64,000 bases of DNA, taken from JAOUEA01 sp963821935 (GTDB lineage: Bacteria > Actinomycetota > UBA4738 > HRBIN12). This document shows, in pieces, positions 30,841 through 38,827 of the stretch. The stretch covers positions 372,001 through 436,000 of the forward strand of contig CAWGFM010000005.1 of the NCBI GenBank assembly GCA_963821935.1. The letters run 5' to 3'. The position numbers and the translations under genes were made by a program. Below the pieces are notes generated by a model. It had not been told where the DNA came from, did no database searches, and saw only the letters and a program-made list of their open reading frames with translations. Every line of letters begins with the position of its first letter. The stretch's first letter is position 1.

Positions 30841-32090
30841 CAGCGGTCGGTCCCTCCCATGACGGGGTCGAGCGAAGCGATCGCGGCGATGGCATCGGCG
30901 ACGAGCCAGCCCTCCACCATGTCGGGCGTCGCCTGCAGGTTCGCGAACGACGGGTCGCGGATCTTGACGCGGTAGGGACGGTGTTCGCCGTTCGAGACCA
31001 CGTAGAACCCCAGCTCGCCTCTGGGCGACTCGACACCTTGATAGACCTCGCCTGGAGGCACCTGCACGCCCTGGGTCACCATCTTGAAGTGATGGATCAG
31101 TGCCTCCATCGACTCCTCCATGATGTGGTGCAGGTACGCCGGGTCATTGCCGATGCCGTCGGGACCCACCGACAGCGTGGCGGGCCAGGCGATCTTCGGG
31201 TCCTCGATCATGACCGGGCCCGGCTCCTGCAGGCGCTCCAGGCATTGGTGGGCGATCTTCATGGACTCGCGCATCTCGTCCAGCCGGATCGCGTAGCGCG
31301 CGTATGCATCGGCTTCGGTGCGGGTCACCACGTCGAACTCGTAGGTCTCGTAGCCGCAGTAGGGCATGTCCTTGCGCAGATCCGCATCGACGCCCGCGGC
31401 GCGCAGGACCGGGCCGGTCACGCCCAGCGCCAAGGCCCGCTCCGCAGACAGCACGCCGACGCCCACGTTGCGTTCGAGCCAGATCGGGTTCTCGTTCAGG
31501 ATCGTTTCGTAGTCGTCGATGCGCTTGGGCATCTCGTCCAGGAAGCTGTCCATGGCCGCGACGCCCGTCTCGGGCAGGTCCATGATCACCCCGCCGATGC
31601 GGATGTACGCGTGGTTCATGCGCAGGCCGGTGACCTCTTCGAAGACGTCCATCAGGAGTTCCCGCTCGCGGAAGCCGTACAGCATCACGCTGACCGCCCC
31701 CAGCTCCAGGGCGCTGGTCGCGAGCCACACCAGATGCGAGCTGATGCGGTTGAGCTCGTTCATCAGGACCCGGATCACCTGGGCGCGCGGCGGCGCCTCC
31801 ACGCCGAGCAGCCGTTCGACCGCGAGGCAGTACCCGAGCTCGTTGAAGAACGGGGACAGGTAGTCGGCGCGGGTGACGAACGTGACGCCCTGCATCCACG
31901 TTCGGTACTCGGTGTTCTTCTCGATACCGGTGTGCAGATAGCCGATGATCGGCTTGCACGTGATGACCGTCTCGCCGTCCAGCTCCAGCAGCAGGCGCAA
32001 CACGCCGTGCGTCGAGGGGTGCTGCGGCCCCATGTTGATGATCATCGTCTCCTGTCGGAGATCACCCGTACCGGTGTCGAGGGTCGTCAT
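30840..32090 (-). CDS. nuoD: NADH-quinone oxidoreductase subunit D (49 kDa)
   Basis: A 416-residue subunit with NMGPQHPSTHGVLRLLLEL at the N-terminus, which carries the His near the quinone head group, and GELGFYVVSNGEHRPYRVK near the C-terminus. NuoD forms the quinone-binding pocket with NuoB. This is the only nuoD in the window, although nuoB and nuoC occur twice, so it may serve both complexes. Confidence 0.95.
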   Translation of the reverse strand: MTTLDTGTGDLRQETMIINMGPQHPSTHGVLRLLLELDGETVITCKPIIGYLHTGIEKNTEYRTWMQGVTFVTRADYLSPFFNELGYCLAVERLLGVEAPPRAQVIRVLMNELNRISSHLVWLATSALELGAVSVMLYGFRERELLMDVFEEVTGLRMNHAYIRIGGVIMDLPETGVAAMDSFLDEMPKRIDDYETILNENPIWLERNVGVGVLSAERALALGVTGPVLRAAGVDADLRKDMPYCGYETYEFDVVTRTEADAYARYAIRLDEMRESMKIAHQCLERLQEPGPVMIEDPKIAWPATLSVGPDGIGNDPAYLHHIMEESMEALIHHFKMVTQGVQVPPGEVYQGVESPRGELGFYVVSNGEHRPYRVKIRDPSFANLQATPDMVEGWLVADAIAAIASLDPVMGGTDR

Positions 32091-32093
32091 GGG

Positions 32094-32600
32094 TCAGGTG
32101 GCGGTGCGGGTGTCGACGGGCGGGATGAAGGCGCCGTGGAACCGCGTGTTGACGCCGCCGAGCTCCTCGGTCTTCTGCAGCGGGTAGCCCTCCCAGCCGT
32201 CGGGCAGCAGGATCCTGGTCAGGTCGGGGTGGCCGTCGAAGACGATGCCGAAGAAGTCGAACACCTCCCGCTCGTGCCAGTTGGCCGTGGGGAACAGTTC
32301 CGTCACGGTGGTCAGATGGGCGTCGCGTTCGCCCAGGCCCACCTTCACGCGGGCCCGATGATGGTGCTGCATGGAGCGCAGGTCGTAGACCACCCAGAAC
32401 CGTGGGTCCGTGCCTGGCCAGTCGGTGGCGGTGAGGCTGGACAGGAACCCGAACGCCAGGTCGTCTTCGTCACGGAGCCACACGAGCGAGTCCAGCAGGT
32501 CGGCTCGATCGACCAGGACGGTGACCTCGCCGCGAGCCTCGATCGTGTCGGGGAACCGAGCGCGCAGCCGCTCGGCCATCTGCTCAGCCCTCACCGGCAC
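32094..32600 (-). CDS. nuoC: NADH-quinone oxidoreductase subunit C, complete complex I
   Basis: A 168-residue subunit with NWHEREVFDFFGIVFDGHP and LLPDGWEGYPLQK, the 30-kDa signature. It lies 10 bases after nuoB and 3 bases before nuoD. The paralog at 16684-17199 has the same fold motif but a different C-terminal tail. Confidence 0.94.
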   Translation of the reverse strand: MPVRAEQMAERLRARFPDTIEARGEVTVLVDRADLLDSLVWLRDEDDLAFGFLSSLTATDWPGTDPRFWVVYDLRSMQHHHRARVKVGLGERDAHLTTVTELFPTANWHEREVFDFFGIVFDGHPDLTRILLPDGWEGYPLQKTEELGGVNTRFHGAFIPPVDTRTAT

Positions 32601-32610
32601 GACCCCCGCC

Positions 32611-33129
32611 TCACTTGAACGGCTCCGTGGTTCGCACCTTCTCCTGCAGCTTCAAGATGCCGTGCATCAACATCTCCGGCTTGGGTGGACAGCCGGGCAC
32701 GTAGATGTCGACGGGGACGATCGTGTCGACGCCCTGCACGATGGCGTAGTTGGTGAACATGCCACCGGCGCTCGCACACACCCCCATGGAGATCACCCAG
32801 CGCGGCTCGGGCATCTGGTCGTAGATCCGGCGCAGGACCGGCGCCATCTTCTGCGAGACCCGGCCCGCCACGATCATCAGGTCGGCCTGGCGAGGCGAGG
32901 CGCGGAACAGTTCCATGCCCCATCGCGACAGGTCGTACTTGCCGGCGCCGGCGGACATCATCTCGATGGCACAGCACGCCAGGCCGAACGTGGCGGGCCA
33001 CATCGACTGCTTGCGTGCCCACCCCACCGCACGGTCGAGCCGGGTCAGCAGGACGCCGCGCTCGACCTCGTCCTCGACCTCTTCCGGTGTCGTGCCCAGG
33101 CGGACCCCTTCCAGCCGCTCAACGGGCAC
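32611..33129 (-). CDS. nuoB: NADH-quinone oxidoreductase subunit B (cluster N2), complete complex I
   Basis: A 172-residue subunit with N2 ligands GLACCAIEMM, MGVCASAGGMF and YVPGCPPKPE, the canonical arrangement. It overlaps the end of nuoA by 11 bases. An extra N-terminal segment of about 30 charged residues precedes the core. Confidence 0.95.
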   Translation of the reverse strand: MPVERLEGVRLGTTPEEVEDEVERGVLLTRLDRAVGWARKQSMWPATFGLACCAIEMMSAGAGKYDLSRWGMELFRASPRQADLMIVAGRVSQKMAPVLRRIYDQMPEPRWVISMGVCASAGGMFTNYAIVQGVDTIVPVDIYVPGCPPKPEMLMHGILKLQEKVRTTEPFK

Positions 33130-33583
33130 CGGCCACCTCCGGCTCGTCCTCGGCGGCAGCGCGGCCGGACCCTGCGTCGATGCCTGGCTCGGCCATGGCG
33201 ACCGACTCCACCGGCGTCACGGTCTCGGACCAGTCCAGCCCGCCCTTGCGCCACACGTAGACGTAGGCGACGAACACCAGCCCGATGAAGATCGCCATCT
33301 CGATCAGTCCGAAGAGCCCCAGCCGCCGGAACGAGACCGCCCACGGGAACAGGAAGATCGTCTCGATGTCGAAGATGATGAAGAGCATCGCGATGACATA
33401 GAACTTGACGCTGAACTTCTCGCCGCTCGGCAGGCGCACGGGGTCGTTCCCGCATTCGTAGGCCGACAACTTGACCGGGTTGGGCCGGTTGGGCCGGAAC
33501 CAGCGGGACACGATCATGGAGACCACACCGAACAGGACGGCCAGCACGGCCATGGCCACGATCGGCAGGTAGTCGATCAGCAC
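33119..33583 (-). CDS. nuoA: NADH-quinone oxidoreductase subunit A, complete complex I
   Basis: A 154-residue, three-helix subunit with KLSAYECGNDPVRL and FYVIAMLFIIFDIETIFLFP. The C-terminal tail is about 30 residues longer than in the copy at 17686-18051 and is rich in Ala, Glu and Gly. It follows the flavoprotein gene by 16 bases. Confidence 0.94.
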   Translation of the reverse strand: MLIDYLPIVAMAVLAVLFGVVSMIVSRWFRPNRPNPVKLSAYECGNDPVRLPSGEKFSVKFYVIAMLFIIFDIETIFLFPWAVSFRRLGLFGLIEMAIFIGLVFVAYVYVWRKGGLDWSETVTPVESVAMAEPGIDAGSGRAAAEDEPEVAGAR

Positions 33584-33599
33584 GGGCGAATCCTATCCG

Positions 33600-34850
33600 T
33601 CATAACGTGTGGACGATCCGTTCCATGGCGGCGAAGAGCCGGTCCTGCGCGTCGCCGTCCTTGCCGTCGGTGAGGTTGGCCATGAGGCGCATCGCGAAAC
33701 CCATGACCGTGGCGTTGGGCAGCATCACCCGCGTCGCCGCGCCCATGATCGCGGGCCGCCCGATGAGCTTGGCGAACCCCCTGCCGATGCGGAAATAGTC
33801 GCCGTAGCGCTCACGGAGCACGGCCGGATACATCATCGCGATCCCGGGCCGGTCCTTGACCAACGCTTCGTCGATCAGCTCGGCGGCGATCTCGGCGGTC
33901 TCCATCGCGTACGCGATGCCTTCGCCGTTGAACGGGTTCACCGCCCCGGCCGCATCGCCGATCAACAGCATGCCAGGTACCACCTGCGGCACCCGGTTCA
34001 GGCTCATCGGGAGGGGGCCCGACAGCACCCGTCCCTCCGCGGTCGCCTCCGAGATCTCCCACTCCGCGGGCAACATGCCGGCGAACGCATCGAAGAGCCG
34101 CTGGGCCGAGATCTGCTTGAAGTCCTTGAAGGTGTTCAGCAGGCCGGCGCCAAGGTTGATCTGGCCTCCCGCCACCGGGAACAACCACCCGTACCCCGGC
34201 AACAACAGGTCGCCTTCCCACAGGTCGAGCCACGATTCGAACCACGGGCCCGGGTGATAGTCGGTGCGGTAATACCGGCGGGCGGCGATGCCCAGCGGCC
34301 GGGAATCGTCGCGCTTGACCCCCGCGGGCTGAGCGAATCGGCTGGCGGCGCCATCGGATGCGATCACGAACCGAGCGCGGATCTCACCGAGCTCTGCATC
34401 GCGGTCGTCGGCGGGCCTGGTCGTGGCGCCCACGACCCAGCCCGCATCGAAGATCGGCTCGACGGCGTCCGTGCGCTCCATCAGACGGGCGCCGGCCTTC
34501 TGTGCACGCTCGATCAGGAGTGCATCGAACTGCGCGCGGGGCATGACCAGGCCGTAGTCCGGCCACGAGGACAGCTCGGGCCACGGGAGCTCGATGGTGG
34601 TGCGACGGGAGTGCACGCGCAGGCCCTTGACCCGCTCGAACCCCGCGTCGCCGGTGTCGATGCCCATGCGCAGCAGCGCGGCGACGCTTCGAGGGGTCAG
34701 GCCGTCGCCACAGACCTTCTCGCGCGGGAACGCCGCCTTGTCGACGACCGTGACGTCGATGCCCTGCCGAGCGAGGTAGTACGCAGCTGCCGCCCCGCCG
34801 GGGCCGCCTCCCACCACCAGCACGTCGGTGTCGATCCGCTGTGCGCTCAC
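33600..34850 (-). CDS. Geranylgeranyl reductase family FAD protein (possible menaquinone side-chain reductase)
   Basis: A 416-residue flavoprotein with an N-terminal dinucleotide motif VVGGGPGGAAAAYYLARQG (residues 12-30) and VGDAAGAVNPFNGEGIAYAM near 290, the FAD diphosphate site. The family reduces prenyl double bonds in chlorophyll, archaeal lipids or menaquinone (MenJ in mycobacteria). Being the first gene of the complex I block favours menaquinone as substrate; this is inference. The Rex operator at 34920 lies 70 bases upstream of its ATG. Confidence 0.85.
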   Translation of the reverse strand: MSAQRIDTDVLVVGGGPGGAAAAYYLARQGIDVTVVDKAAFPREKVCGDGLTPRSVAALLRMGIDTGDAGFERVKGLRVHSRRTTIELPWPELSSWPDYGLVMPRAQFDALLIERAQKAGARLMERTDAVEPIFDAGWVVGATTRPADDRDAELGEIRARFVIASDGAASRFAQPAGVKRDDSRPLGIAARRYYRTDYHPGPWFESWLDLWEGDLLLPGYGWLFPVAGGQINLGAGLLNTFKDFKQISAQRLFDAFAGMLPAEWEISEATAEGRVLSGPLPMSLNRVPQVVPGMLLIGDAAGAVNPFNGEGIAYAMETAEIAAELIDEALVKDRPGIAMMYPAVLRERYGDYFRIGRGFAKLIGRPAIMGAATRVMLPNATVMGFAMRLMANLTDGKDGDAQDRLFAAMERIVHTL

Positions 34851-34919
34851 CGCGCGTCCCCTCAGCTCCGCCGTCGAGGATCCTCTACGACCCGTCGTTC
34901 CGCCTTATGAGACTCTTCC

Positions 34920-34937
34920 TTGTGAAAAGTTTCACAA
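34920..34937 (-). promoter_or_regulatory. Rex operator (perfect ROP palindrome)
   Basis: TTGTGAAAAGTTTCACAA is a perfect match to the actinobacterial Rex operator TTGTGAA-N4-TTCACAA, with 7-base arms fully inverted. It sits 70 bases before the first gene of the complex I block, and rex itself is at 53195-53890. In Streptomyces, Rex represses respiratory genes including nuo when NADH is low relative to NAD+. The exact promoter was not resolved. Confidence 0.85.
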
Positions 34938-35035
34938 GGTGAGGCTACCGCATCACCCTCGAACGTGCTGAGGCTACGACGGCTCCTCACTGCGCCGCAA
35001 TCTGGTCGTCGCCTGCCGGGGCCAGCAGGAGCAGG

Positions 35036-35461
35036 TCAACGGTGATCCCACGTGTCGACGCGTGACGGCGCGATACGCAGGAACCCCAGCGTCACCACGT
35101 CGCGGGCGAGGCGTTCGAATGAATCCCCGCCCAGCATCGAGCGGTACTTCTCGTGCCAGGTGGACATGGGCGCCCGCAGGTCGGGATGTTCGGCGGGGAA
35201 GCATTCGGCCACGCCTTCGATCCTGACGCCGGTCAGCTCGGACCAGTCGCGGCCCCGATCGATCACGATCGAGACCCGAGGATCGCGGGCAACGTGCTGC
35301 CACGTGCTGTCCCCCACCCTGGTCGAGACCCACACCTCCTCGTCCAGCCAGATGAACCAGCGGACGGCGACGTAGGGACCGCCGTCCGAACGCACCGTGC
35401 CCACCCGGCACGAAGGCAGGTCGCGGAACGCCCGACGCAGCGCATCCATGTCGTCGCTCAC
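35036..35461 (-). CDS. Pyridoxamine 5'-phosphate oxidase-fold flavin/F420-binding protein
   Basis: A 141-residue split-barrel protein. CRVGTVRSDGGPYVAVRWFIWLDE-type strands, then a STRVGDSTWQHVARDPRVS segment and VRIEGVAECF, match the PPOX/FDOR superfamily. The cofactor (FMN or F420) and substrate cannot be read. Its start overlaps the polyprenyl synthase stop by 4 bases (ATGA), so the two are cotranslated. This hints at isoprenoid or quinone metabolism. Confidence 0.72.
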   Translation of the reverse strand: MSDDMDALRRAFRDLPSCRVGTVRSDGGPYVAVRWFIWLDEEVWVSTRVGDSTWQHVARDPRVSIVIDRGRDWSELTGVRIEGVAECFPAEHPDLRAPMSTWHEKYRSMLGGDSFERLARDVVTLGFLRIAPSRVDTWDHR

Positions 35462-36354
35462 GGCACCGCGACCGAACGGGCCATGCGCTCGAGGACGCTC
35501 CGTGCCTCGTGCCCGATGGGCGCGTCGGACAGGGCATCGACGGCCGCACGGACGAGATCGTGCACCGCGTCGCCATCCACGCCGGGTGCCGCCTCGTGGT
35601 CCCGCAGATCGTCGGCGAGCTGGAACGCCTCGCCCAGCGCTCGGCCGTAGCCCTGCAATGCCTGCCGCACCTCGGTCTCACCGTCGGCGAAGGCGGCGCC
35701 GACCAGCAGCGGCCCTTCCACCGTGTACGCGCCGCCCTTCAGCCGGGCGATCACCCGCGCACGGGCGGGATCGTCGCCTCGATCCGCGACGTCGAGGAAC
35801 TGACCAGCCGCCGTCTCGATACGCATGTGGTGATAGACGGCGAGCGCGCGCGTTAACGCGGGAGGGTCGAACCCGCTCTCCAACAGGAGGCGGTCCGCGA
35901 GGACCGCGGCGAGGTCGCCGGCCAGGATCGCGGCGCCGAGGCCGAACGACTCCGCCCCGCTTCCGGATGCCATCGCCGGTGCTCGCAGCGCCATCCACGG
36001 CGCGGTGGTGGGTGCGCCACGCCGCTCGGTGGCGCCGTCCATCACGTCGTCATGCACCAGCGCCATCGTATGCAACAGCTCGATCGCGGCCGCGGCCCGC
36101 ACGATCGGCTCATCGTCGCCGCCGGCATCGCCGCCGCCCGCCGCCCGGAACCCCCAGTAGCAGAAGGCAGGTCGGACGCGCTTGCCGCCCGCCCGGAGCA
36201 GGCGCTGGATCTCATCGACCAGGGTGCCACCGCCCTGGGCCGCGGCTTCCATCTCGACCGCGCAGCCGTCCAGGAACTCGGTGAGGACGCGGTCCACACG
36301 GTCCGTCAACTCCGGCATGCCGGCGCCGACCTGCATCGAGGGCTGGGCGGTCAT
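35458..36354 (-). CDS. Polyprenyl diphosphate synthase-like protein
   Basis: A 298-residue prenyltransferase with first Asp-rich motif LVHDDVMDGATERRG and second motif FQLADDLRD, plus GGKRVRPAFCYW. It is a paralog of 18097-19122; shorter family members often make geranyl- or geranylgeranyl diphosphate. The start ATG 36354 was preferred because GATACT lies just before it and because an earlier ATG (36402) would reach into the divergent heme gene promoter; ATG 36321 is another option. Confidence 0.85.
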   Translation of the reverse strand: MTAQPSMQVGAGMPELTDRVDRVLTEFLDGCAVEMEAAAQGGGTLVDEIQRLLRAGGKRVRPAFCYWGFRAAGGGDAGGDDEPIVRAAAAIELLHTMALVHDDVMDGATERRGAPTTAPWMALRAPAMASGSGAESFGLGAAILAGDLAAVLADRLLLESGFDPPALTRALAVYHHMRIETAAGQFLDVADRGDDPARARVIARLKGGAYTVEGPLLVGAAFADGETEVRQALQGYGRALGEAFQLADDLRDHEAAPGVDGDAVHDLVRAAVDALSDAPIGHEARSVLERMARSVAVP

Positions 36355-36416
36355 GATGCGCAGTATCTCGCACGGTGGTGGGCGCCGGGGTTCACCTATC
36401 ATGGCGACACCCTGCC

Positions 36417-38285
36417 ATGACCCCCATGACCCGCTTCGCGAAGCTCGCCGTGGCCACGGCCGCCACCACGGTGGTGCTCTTCAGCGTCGGCGGGCTGGTT
36501 CGCGGCAGCGGCTCCGGCCTCGGCTGCTCCACGTGGCCCCAATGCGAGCCGGGGCAACTGTTCCCGTCGGGCACGGTGCACTCGCTGATCGAGTTCTCCC
36601 ACCGGGCGTTGGCGTTCGTCGTGATCGTGCTGACCGCGCTCTGCGGCGTGGCGGCGTTCCGGTCGCATCGGCGAGACCCACGCATCCTGTGGCCGGCCCT
36701 GCTGTCGTTCCCTCTCGTGTTGAGCCAGGCGGTGTTGGGCGGCATCGTGGTCGCCACCGACCTGAACCCGTGGTGGGTGACGGCGCACTTCATCGCCGCG
36801 TTGGCGCTGATCGCCGACGTCACCGCCTTGGCGGCGGCGTCGCTCCCGCTCGGAGGGGAACCGGACGAGCCGGCTCCTGACCGGGCGCGGTTCGCCAGTC
36901 TCACGTTGGTCACCACCGCCGTGGTGGGTTCCCTGTTGCTCGTGGGCACGTTCGTCCGGGCCAGCAACGCGCAGCTGGTCTTCACTGACTGGCCACTGAT
37001 GGATGGGCGGCTCATCCCATCATTCGATGCCGAAGGTGCTATCGCGATGTTCACCCACCGCCTGTTGGCCTTGGTGGGGTTCTCGTTCGTCCTGTGGACG
37101 ATGGTGCGAGCCAGGACCGCCACCCACCGTTCGCGCGCCGCCGTGACGCTGTCCACGCTGGCGTTCGCGCTGTTCCTGGCGCAGATCCTGTCGGGGGCCG
37201 CCAACGTGATCACGCGGCTGAAGCCGTGGGCGGTGGTGGCCCACGTGGCGCTGTCGGTCCTGATCTGGGCAAGTCTGATCGCACTCGCCACCGTGGCCAG
37301 ACGCGAGCGCACGACCCAGCGCGGTCACGGCGGCGCCGACGACTCCATCGGAACCGCCACACCGATGTCCGATCCGGCCGCCGAACCCTCGCTCGAACCG
37401 TCGCTCCGCGACACGATCAAGGCCTACGTCCGACTCACGAAACCGCGCATCATCGTGCTGCTGCTCATCACCACGGTGCCGGCGATGATCCTGGCCCAGC
37501 GGGGCATGCCCTCGCTCTGGCTCATGGCCGCGACGTTGGTCGGCGGCACGATCGCGGCGGGCTCGGCGAACAGCATCAACATGTACCTGGACCGCGACAT
37601 CGACCAGGTCATGAAACGCACCAGGACCCGGCCGTTGCCGGCCCACCAGGTGAGCCCGCAGCAGGCACTCACGTTCGGCTTCTGGCTGGGGGCGGGCTCG
37701 TTCCTGTTCCTGGGAGCCACCGTGAACATGCTGGCCGCCACCCTGTCGTTGGCTGCCATCGCCTTCTACGTCCTCGTCTACACGATGTGGCTGAAGCGCT
37801 CCACCACGCAGAACATCGTGATCGGTGGGGCGGCGGGCGCGGCGCCGGCGCTCATCGGCTGGGCCGCGGTGACAGGGTCACTGGCGCTGCCCGCGTGGAT
37901 CATGTTCGCGATCGTGTTCGTGTGGACGCCGCCACACTTCTGGGCTCTGGCGCTCCGGTTCCAGGGGGACTACGCGGCGGCGGGCGTGCCGATGCTGCCG
38001 GTGGTCAAGGGAGATGACGAAACGCGCCGGCAGATCTTCCTGTACTCGCTCGCGCTGTTCGCCACCACGCTGGTGCTGGTGCCCGCGGCGAACCTGGGCG
38101 CGATCTACCTGTCGACGGCGGTCGTGCTGGGCGGGCTGTTCGTCTACCGCGCGCTGGTGCTGTGGCGCCGGCCCGATCCCGATCGGGGCTGGCGTCTGTT
38201 CACCTACTCGATCCTGTACCTGGCTGCCCTGTTCGGCGCGGTGGCGCTGGACGCCCTGGTTCCCCTGGGACCGCTGGCCCGCTAG
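36417..38285 (+). CDS. Heme A synthase - heme O synthase fusion (CtaA-CtaB)
   Basis: A 622-residue, multi-helix protein. Residues 1-300 are a COX15/CtaA domain with GSGLGCSTWPQC and His residues in FSHRALAF, THRLLALVGF, TAHFIAAL and VAHVALSV, which bind heme in the family. A hydrophilic linker (about 300-335) leads to a UbiA/CtaB farnesyltransferase domain with LTKPRIIVLLL and the motif NMYLDRDIDQVMKRT near 390. CtaB makes heme O from heme B and CtaA oxidises it to heme A, so the fusion channels cofactor to the caa3 oxidase encoded at 40678-44696. No frameshift or stop separates the halves. ATG 36417 chosen; ATG 36426 is possible. Confidence 0.92.
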   Translation: MTPMTRFAKLAVATAATTVVLFSVGGLVRGSGSGLGCSTWPQCEPGQLFPSGTVHSLIEFSHRALAFVVIVLTALCGVAAFRSHRRDPRILWPALLSFPLVLSQAVLGGIVVATDLNPWWVTAHFIAALALIADVTALAAASLPLGGEPDEPAPDRARFASLTLVTTAVVGSLLLVGTFVRASNAQLVFTDWPLMDGRLIPSFDAEGAIAMFTHRLLALVGFSFVLWTMVRARTATHRSRAAVTLSTLAFALFLAQILSGAANVITRLKPWAVVAHVALSVLIWASLIALATVARRERTTQRGHGGADDSIGTATPMSDPAAEPSLEPSLRDTIKAYVRLTKPRIIVLLLITTVPAMILAQRGMPSLWLMAATLVGGTIAAGSANSINMYLDRDIDQVMKRTRTRPLPAHQVSPQQALTFGFWLGAGSFLFLGATVNMLAATLSLAAIAFYVLVYTMWLKRSTTQNIVIGGAAGAAPALIGWAAVTGSLALPAWIMFAIVFVWTPPHFWALALRFQGDYAAAGVPMLPVVKGDDETRRQIFLYSLALFATTLVLVPAANLGAIYLSTAVVLGGLFVYRALVLWRRPDPDRGWRLFTYSILYLAALFGAVALDALVPLGPLAR

Positions 38286-38818
38286 GTCGAGGGAGCGTCC
38301 TCCAAGAGCTCGTCGATCAGGCCCGACAGCTCGGCTTCGGTGGTCTCTCCGTAGACCACGTAGCGGATCGTGCCGGACCCGTCGGCGACATAGGTGTCGG
38401 GCAGGAACGGGAACCCCATCAGCGCTGCTGTCCGCCCGTCAGGGTCGAACAGACTCGGATAGCTCACGTCGTTGTCCTCGACCCAGCGCTTCGCCTTCTC
38501 CAGGTCGTCGCGGTAGTTGATGCCGAGGAAGGCGACGCCGCGATCCAGATACCGCCGATGCAGCGCCTCCAGGGCGGGCTGCTCCGCCTTGCATGGCTCA
38601 CACCAGGTGGCCCACACGTTGATGACCGTCACCGAGCCGTCGAGCGCCTGTGCCGGCAGCGCACTGCCCTCGACGGTCGCCCCCACCTCGGTCAATGCGG
38701 GGAGCGGTTCCTCCACCTCTGCGACACCGCCGTCGGTGCGTGGGTCCTCGCCCGTGCACGAAACCGCCGCGGCCACGAGGAAGAGCAGGAGCGCGCCGGT
38801 CCGCTTCCACGCGTTCAC
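38282..38818 (-). CDS. TlpA/ResA-like thioredoxin-fold lipoprotein
   Basis: A 178-residue protein with a lipoprotein signal ending in AAAVSC (Cys21) and a thioredoxin active site WCEPC with Cys73 and Cys76. It likely reduces disulfides in apocytochrome c or the CuA site outside the membrane, matching the other genes of the operon (ccdA, resB, ccsB, oxidase). Its stop codon overlaps that of the convergent ctaAB fusion (CTAG shared at 38282-38285), leaving no room for a terminator. Confidence 0.9.
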   Translation of the reverse strand: MNAWKRTGALLLFLVAAAVSCTGEDPRTDGGVAEVEEPLPALTEVGATVEGSALPAQALDGSVTVINVWATWCEPCKAEQPALEALHRRYLDRGVAFLGINYRDDLEKAKRWVEDNDVSYPSLFDPDGRTAALMGFPFLPDTYVADGSGTIRYVVYGETTEAELSGLIDELLEDAPST

Positions 38819-38827
38819 GACTGCACG

